Shown here: piece by piece, positions 60,034-64,000 of the stretch
Position numbering within the stretch: the first letter of the stretch is position 1
How the letters are laid out: each line of letters opens with the position of its first letter
NCBI RefSeq assembly: GCF_014653215.1
Contig: NZ_BNAI01000001.1
Span: 1 to 64,000 of the forward strand
Direction of reading: 5' to 3'
Source of the DNA: Pseudolysinimonas yzui
GTDB lineage: Bacteria > Actinomycetota > Actinomycetes > Actinomycetales > Microbacteriaceae
DNA length: 64,000 bases
The notes under the pieces: generated by a model
What the model was told of the DNA's origin: nothing
The model's input: only the letters and a program-made list of their open reading frames with translations
Databases searched by the model: none
Position numbers and translations under genes: made by a program

Positions 60034-60090
60034 TTAGGCGTTTAAGCAGCGCCATTGGAGGCCATACTGGCACTGCATAAGCGTTTAAGC
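60034..60090. promoter_or_regulatory. Two imperfect LacI-type sites before the fructan operon
   Basis: TTAGGCGTTTAA (60034-60045) and ATAAGCGTTTAA (60077-60088, in CATAAGCGTTTAAGC) share GCGTTTAA with the perfect site near 53038. Each has the central CG and 4 of 6 symmetric pairs. They flank the likely minus-strand promoter for the GH32-ABC operon and are 43 bp apart, suitable for looping. The plus-strand gene at 60137 starts 47 bp beyond. Confidence 0.6.
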
Positions 60091-60136
60091 AAGTGCGAGC
60101 GTAGTCACCGCTGTCGCCGGTCACTACGGTGTGCGC

Positions 60137-61096
60137 ATGGGCCTCTTCGGACCGTCGTTCATGAAGGTGTGGCAGCAGGGAACGCCCGCCGAGGGCAAGA
60201 TCGTCGGCATCCGCCGCTCCACGGTGAGCGAAGACGAGTCGACGTATGAGGTCGAGGACTACGCCGTCGACCTTGGCGGCGAGCTGCTCGGCATCCGGCA
60301 GAAGCTGTCGCCGCGGCAGGAGGTGCGGCTCGGGATGCCGGTGACGGTGCATCGGCAGGGCAAGGCCGCGGTCATCCGCTGGGGCGCCCCGGTCGAGAAC
60401 CGCTGGAAGACCGTGAAGCCGCCGGCGTCGGGGATCGAAGACAAGGTCGACGGACCACCGCGGGGCGGCTGGGCGAGCGGCCAGGCCGAGATCCTCGACC
60501 TGGGGACGCGCGCCGGGATGCTCGGGCTCACGACGGTCACGCAGGCGAAGGTGCGGTTCAACGACGGCACCGAGGCGCTCATCGACAAGTACGCTCCGCC
60601 GTTCTACGCCAGCCACCTCGGCGGGAAGGGCACGACGCTGCCGGCCCTTCAGCATCCTCGGGACGCCCGCAAGATCCGCATCGACTGGCCCGCCGCGGCC
60701 GTCGCGAGTCCGGGCGTGGGGGTCGCACCGATCGCCGGAGGCATCGAATCCAGCACGGGGTCGGGGTCCGCGATGAGCGCGGGCGAGCCCAACACGCACC
60801 CCGGGTTCGGCAAGAAAGGACTGCTCGACCGGATGCAGGACAAGGTCGCGGCGACGACCGGCGGCATGATGGGGTTCGACATGAACGCCGGCCCGGCCGC
60901 CGAGGATCCGGTGTCGTGGGAGACCTTCATCGCCGCGACCGTCGCCATCCGCGACGACCCGACGACGCCCGCCGACGAGGTGGCGCAACGCCACGGCATC
61001 CCCGCGGGGGAGTGGGCGGCGGTCAACAAGCGCTGGATGGGCCGCATCATGACCGACTGGAAGCTCGGGGCCGCCTACGGCGAGGCACTGAGCTAG
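60137..61096 (+). CDS. Conserved hypothetical protein
   Basis: A 319-residue soluble protein I do not recognise. The first part has beta-rich, basic-acid mixed segments (VEDYAVDLGGELLGIRQKL and GMPVTVHRQGKAAVIRW) like a small beta-barrel domain, a linker rich in Gly/Ser/Pro (about 190-225), and a C-terminal helical region with DEVAQRHGIPAGEWAAVNKRW (WxxxNxRWM). The C-terminal pattern is similar to small helical domains in actinobacterial DUF proteins. GTG at 60131 is a possible start, but ATG 60137 is preferred. Function unknown. Confidence 0.75.
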   Translation: MGLFGPSFMKVWQQGTPAEGKIVGIRRSTVSEDESTYEVEDYAVDLGGELLGIRQKLSPRQEVRLGMPVTVHRQGKAAVIRWGAPVENRWKTVKPPASGIEDKVDGPPRGGWASGQAEILDLGTRAGMLGLTTVTQAKVRFNDGTEALIDKYAPPFYASHLGGKGTTLPALQHPRDARKIRIDWPAAAVASPGVGVAPIAGGIESSTGSGSAMSAGEPNTHPGFGKKGLLDRMQDKVAATTGGMMGFDMNAGPAAEDPVSWETFIAATVAIRDDPTTPADEVAQRHGIPAGEWAAVNKRWMGRIMTDWKLGAAYGEALS

Positions 61097-61110
61097 CCCA
61101 CACTTGAGTC

Positions 61111-62097
61111 GTGGATCCCCTCGACGCGCTCACCGAGATCGCGTACCTGCTCGAGCGCGAGCGGGCCTCCCGCTACAAATCGAAAGCCTTCCGTACCGCC
61201 GGTGCGGCGATCGCGAGTATCGACCCTGGCATCCTGAACGACCCCGTGCGGCTGAAGGCAGTTCCGGGCATCGGGGACTCCACGTTCAAGGTCATCCAGC
61301 AGGCGCTCGCCGGCGAGGTGCCCGACTACCTCGCGCGGCTGCGCGCCGACAACGGACCCAAACCCAGCGAACTGCGGGCGAAGCTGCGCGGTGACCTGCA
61401 CGCGCACTCCGAGTGGAGCGATGGCACGACGCCGATCGACCTCATGGTCGCGGCGGCGCTGCGGCTCGGGCACGAGTACCTCGCGCTCACCGACCACTCG
61501 CCTCGGCTGACGATCGCGCGCGGGCTCTCGGCGGAGCGCCTCGAGGAGCAGCTCGGCGTGGTCGAGACGTTTCGCGACGACGGCTTCACGCTGCTCACAG
61601 GCATCGAGGTCGACATCCACGAAGACGGCTCGCTGGACCAGACCGACGAGATGCTGGGGAAGCTGGATGTCGTCGTCGCGAGCGTGCACTCGAAGCTGAA
61701 GTCAGACCCGAAGGAGATGACGAAGCGCATGCTGGGGGCGATCCGCAACCCGCACACCGATGTGCTCGGCCACGTGACCGGTCGGCTCGTCGAGGGATCC
61801 CGGGGAACGCGGCCCGGCTCGACGTTCGACCCCGCGGCGGTGTTCGACGCGTGTGCCGAACACCGCGTGGCCGTCGAGATCAACTCGCGCCCCGAACGGC
61901 AGGATCCGCCGGACGAGTTGATCGCGATGGCTCTGGATGCGGGCTGCCTGTTCGCGATCGACTCCGACGCGCACGCGCCCGGGCAGCTCTCGCTGCTCGA
62001 CTACGGCGCGGAGCGGGCGGAACGGATGGGCGTGCCGGCCGATCGGATCGTCACGACCTGGCCGCTGGCCGAGCTGCGGGAATGGACGAGCCGGTAG
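61111..62097 (+). CDS. PHP-domain phosphoesterase with helix-hairpin-helix front (PolX-like C-half)
   Basis: A 328-residue protein. Residues 1-90 resemble the DNA-binding helical domain of PolX enzymes (KSKAFRTAGAAI, LKAVPGIGDSTFKVIQ with GIGDST hairpin). Residues 90-328 form a PHP metal hydrolase with GDLHAHSEWSDGT, ALTDHSPR, GIEVDIHEDG, VVASVHSKL and IDSDAHAPGQ. The nucleotidyltransferase domain of full PolX is absent. It may be a DNA 3' exonuclease or phosphatase acting on DNA ends; family-level inference. It ends 47 nt inside the convergent TetR gene. Confidence 0.88.
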   Translation: MDPLDALTEIAYLLERERASRYKSKAFRTAGAAIASIDPGILNDPVRLKAVPGIGDSTFKVIQQALAGEVPDYLARLRADNGPKPSELRAKLRGDLHAHSEWSDGTTPIDLMVAAALRLGHEYLALTDHSPRLTIARGLSAERLEEQLGVVETFRDDGFTLLTGIEVDIHEDGSLDQTDEMLGKLDVVVASVHSKLKSDPKEMTKRMLGAIRNPHTDVLGHVTGRLVEGSRGTRPGSTFDPAAVFDACAEHRVAVEINSRPERQDPPDELIAMALDAGCLFAIDSDAHAPGQLSLLDYGAERAERMGVPADRIVTTWPLAELREWTSR

Positions 62098-62659
62098 CGA
62101 TCTCTCCGGGCGTCAGCCCGATCGGGCCGAGCAGCATCCGCCACATCCACGACACGGCGATCTCGACCGGCGGTCGCGGGTCGCGCGCGAGCCAGGTTTC
62201 GAGCACGCCCAGCACCGATCCCGACAGTCCTGCGGCGCGCACGTCGACCGGGATGTCGTCGAAGATGTCGGCGCGTTCCGCGACGGCGGCGGCCGCGATC
62301 GATTCGATGCGGGCGCGCAGCCGGGCGACGGCGACGGGCGACCCGCGGCTGCCGAACACTCGCGCATAGACGGCAGCGTTGTGTTCGACGTGGCGGAGGT
62401 AGCCGACCAGGATCTCGGGAGCCTCCGTGGTGAGCTCGCGGAACTCGGGAAGGTCCGCGCCGGCCTCTTCGACGGCCGCGTCGATCGCGTCCGCGAGCAG
62501 GGTGTCCTTGTCGGAGTAGTGCTGGTAGAAACTGCTGCGGTTCACGCCGGCCCGCTCGGCGATGTCGGCGATCGAGATGTCATCGAGGTCGCGTTCGCGA
62601 GCGAGCTCGAAGAGAGCCGTCTGCAGGCTGTGCCGCGTGCGCGCGATCCGGGGGTCCAT
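62051..62659 (-). CDS. TetR-family regulator, divergent from MMPL transporter
   Basis: A 202-residue regulator: helix-turn-helix ISIADIAERAGVNRSSFYQHYS and a long helical ligand domain with EILVGYLRHVEHNAAVYARVF. It is divergent from the MMPL gene across 129 bp, which contain a perfect palindrome (62719-62734). It probably represses that transporter and itself, being released by a lipid or drug. Its end overlaps the PHP gene by 47 nt on the other strand. Confidence 0.9.
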   Translation of the reverse strand: MDPRIARTRHSLQTALFELARERDLDDISIADIAERAGVNRSSFYQHYSDKDTLLADAIDAAVEEAGADLPEFRELTTEAPEILVGYLRHVEHNAAVYARVFGSRGSPVAVARLRARIESIAAAAVAERADIFDDIPVDVRAAGLSGSVLGVLETWLARDPRPPVEIAVSWMWRMLLGPIGLTPGEIATGSSIPAARPAARS

Positions 62660-62718
62660 GCACCGATTGTGTCAGGGAGATGCCGGAAACCTGCGAGTTT
62701 GCCGACACTCGTCGTTTT

Positions 62719-62734
62719 TCCGACAAGTGTCGGA
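62719..62734. promoter_or_regulatory. Candidate TetR operator before the MMPL gene
   Basis: TCCGACA-AG-TGTCGGA is a perfect 16-bp palindrome. A related half site (CCGACACTCGTCG) lies 17 bp upstream at 62702-62714. It sits 55 bp before the TTG start of the MMPL gene and 60 bp before the TetR gene, a typical shared-operator position. Confidence 0.7.
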
Positions 62735-62788
62735 TAGCGTAGGGGTGCCCAATGGAGTGAGACTCGATTCCTCCTGAAAGGCTCTGTC

Positions 62789-64000
62789 TTGGCTCGACTT
62801 CTCGCCCGTCTCGGTCGCTTCTCCAGCCGTCGCCCCTGGCTCGTCATCATCGGGTGGGTGCTCGCGCTCGCGGCCGCCGGTGGCGCCTTCCTGCTCACCG
62901 GGGGTCAGCTCGCGAGCGGGTTCAGCATCCCGAACACCCCCACGCAGCAGGTCACCGACAAGCTGAGCGCCGAGCTGGATGGCGTGGGCGGCGCCGTGGG
63001 AACGGTCGTCTTCCAGACGGATGACGGCACCGCGTTCACCGCGGAGCAGCAGTCCGAGATCTCGGACGTCATCGCCTCGATCGGCGACCTCGACGGTGTC
63101 GCGACGGCTGTCGACCCGTTCGTCACGGCTCAGGAGCGGGCGGGCGCGGCGCAGCAACTGGCCGACGGGGCGGCCCAGCTCGAACAGGCGTTCGCGCAGC
63201 TCGAGCAGGCGGGCATGGAGCCGACCACCGAGCTGCTGGCGCAGCGACAGCAGGTCGATCTCGCGACGAGCCTGCTCGACAACGCGGCCGAGATCCGCAC
63301 CGTCAGCACCGACGGCGCCACCGCCGTCGCCGCGGTCATCTTCGACGACACCGCCACCGACCTCGCTGCCGAGGTGAAGACCTCAGTTGCCACCGAACTG
63401 GACGACGCCGGAATCGACGGCGTCACGATCGAGTACTCGAGCGAGATCGCGAACTCGCTCGAGGGGCTGATCGGGGTCGGCGAAGTCGTCGGGCTTCTCG
63501 CCGCCGCGCTCGTGCTCGTCATCATGCTCGGGGCGCTCATCCCCGCGTCGCTGCCGCTCGTCTCGTCGATCTTGGGCGTCGGGGTCGGCGTCGCCGGCTC
63601 GCTCGCCTTCTCGGGCGTCGTCGAGATGGCCTCGGTCACTCCCGTGCTCGGGGTGATGCTCGGTCTCGCGGTCGGCATCGACTACACGCTCTTCATCGTC
63701 AACCGCCACCGGCGTCAGCTGCGGGACGGTGCCGACGTGCGCGAGTCGATCGCGCTCGCGAACGGAACCGCCGGTAACGCCGTCGTCTTCGCGGGAGCCA
63801 CGGTCGTGATCGCGCTCCTCGCGCTCAACGTCACCGGCATCCCGTTCCTCGGCGTCATGGGAACCGTCGCGGCGGCGTGCGTGCTGATCGCCGTTCTCGT
63901 CGCCGTCACTTTCACCCCGGCGCTGCTGAGCCTCGTCGGCATGCGCGTGCTGAGCAAGCGTGCACGGGCGAAGATCGGACATCCCGATCACGTGGCCACC
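62789..64000 (+). CDS. MMPL/RND-family transporter (partial, cut by window end)
   Basis: The first 404 codons of an MMPL-type lipid or drug exporter. One membrane helix near the start (RPWLVIIGWVLALAAAGGAF) is followed by a large outside domain (about 40-235; with AQLEQAFAQLEQAG coiled stretch) and then a set of helices with VLGVMLGLAVGIDYTLFIVNRHRRQL, the RND proton-relay region carrying GIDYTLF. TTG 62789 is the likely start, with GAAAGG (62776-62781) 7 nt upstream. The rest lies outside the window. It is under control of the divergent TetR gene by position. Confidence 0.9.
   Translation, partial: MARLLARLGRFSSRRPWLVIIGWVLALAAAGGAFLLTGGQLASGFSIPNTPTQQVTDKLSAELDGVGGAVGTVVFQTDDGTAFTAEQQSEISDVIASIGDLDGVATAVDPFVTAQERAGAAQQLADGAAQLEQAFAQLEQAGMEPTTELLAQRQQVDLATSLLDNAAEIRTVSTDGATAVAAVIFDDTATDLAAEVKTSVATELDDAGIDGVTIEYSSEIANSLEGLIGVGEVVGLLAAALVLVIMLGALIPASLPLVSSILGVGVGVAGSLAFSGVVEMASVTPVLGVMLGLAVGIDYTLFIVNRHRRQLRDGADVRESIALANGTAGNAVVFAGATVVIALLALNVTGIPFLGVMGTVAAACVLIAVLVAVTFTPALLSLVGMRVLSKRARAKIGHPDHVAT

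Overview
The window looks like chromosomal DNA from a high-GC actinobacterium, most probably the family Microbacteriaceae. The reasons are the very GC-rich third codon positions, frequent GTG starts with 1-4 nt gene overlaps, small proteins typical of the group (DUF3039, DUF6458), the murI-rph-rdgB gene order, and a recurring GGATG/GCATCC word usage. I cannot assign a genus. Almost every base is coding; no gene-free stretch exceeds about 300 bases.

Region 1 (1-12.9 kb) begins with the edge of a possible insertion sequence. It continues as a catabolic locus: an AraC regulator divergent from an aldehyde dehydrogenase, then a minus-strand operon of TetR regulator, APH-type small-molecule kinase, class III aminotransferase-fold enzyme and NTF2-like protein. 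Divergent from the TetR gene is a second operon: APC permease, amidohydrolase, a 988-residue fusion of the same kinase and aminotransferase-fold types, and an SDR dehydrogenase. The kinase plus class III PLP enzyme pairing resembles amino-alcohol kinase/phospho-lyase pathways, and here it occurs twice, once split and once fused.

Region 2 (12.9-19.5 kb) has a tctABC tripartite tricarboxylate transporter divergent from a CitA/CitB-like two-component system, followed by an aminotransferase-fold protein that has lost its catalytic lysine. Region 3 (19.6-26 kb) has small envelope proteins, a nitrilase-family hydrolase, a TetR regulator, a secreted protein pair, an HtrA-like protease and a GT2 glycosyltransferase.

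Region 4 (26-33.5 kb) is a teichoic-acid-like wall polymer cluster: a tandem-domain CDP-glycerol glycerophosphotransferase-like protein, a second single-domain one, a TagGH-like exporter and a nucleotidyltransferase. Region 5 (33.7-46.8 kb) contains an ABC exporter, DUF3039, a nuclease-like hypothetical gene bracketed by copies of a palindromic repeat, then pncB, murI, rph, rdgB, a cation diffusion facilitator, a DtxR/MntR regulator and a TroA-type Mn/Zn ABC transporter, a DedA protein and a methyltransferase.

Region 6 (46.8-50.3 kb) is a copper-resistance operon: YHS protein, CopB-like P-type ATPase, CsoR and DUF305, behind two CsoR-type operators. The ATPase reading frame is broken by a perfect 19-bp tandem duplication. 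A tRNA-Leu(UAG) follows. Region 7 (50.5-60.1 kb) is a fructan-utilisation locus with one secreted and two cytoplasmic GH32 enzymes, a sugar ABC transporter, a LacI regulator and several candidate LacI operators. Region 8 (60.1-64 kb) has a hypothetical protein, a PHP-domain protein, a TetR regulator and a divergent MMPL transporter cut by the window end.
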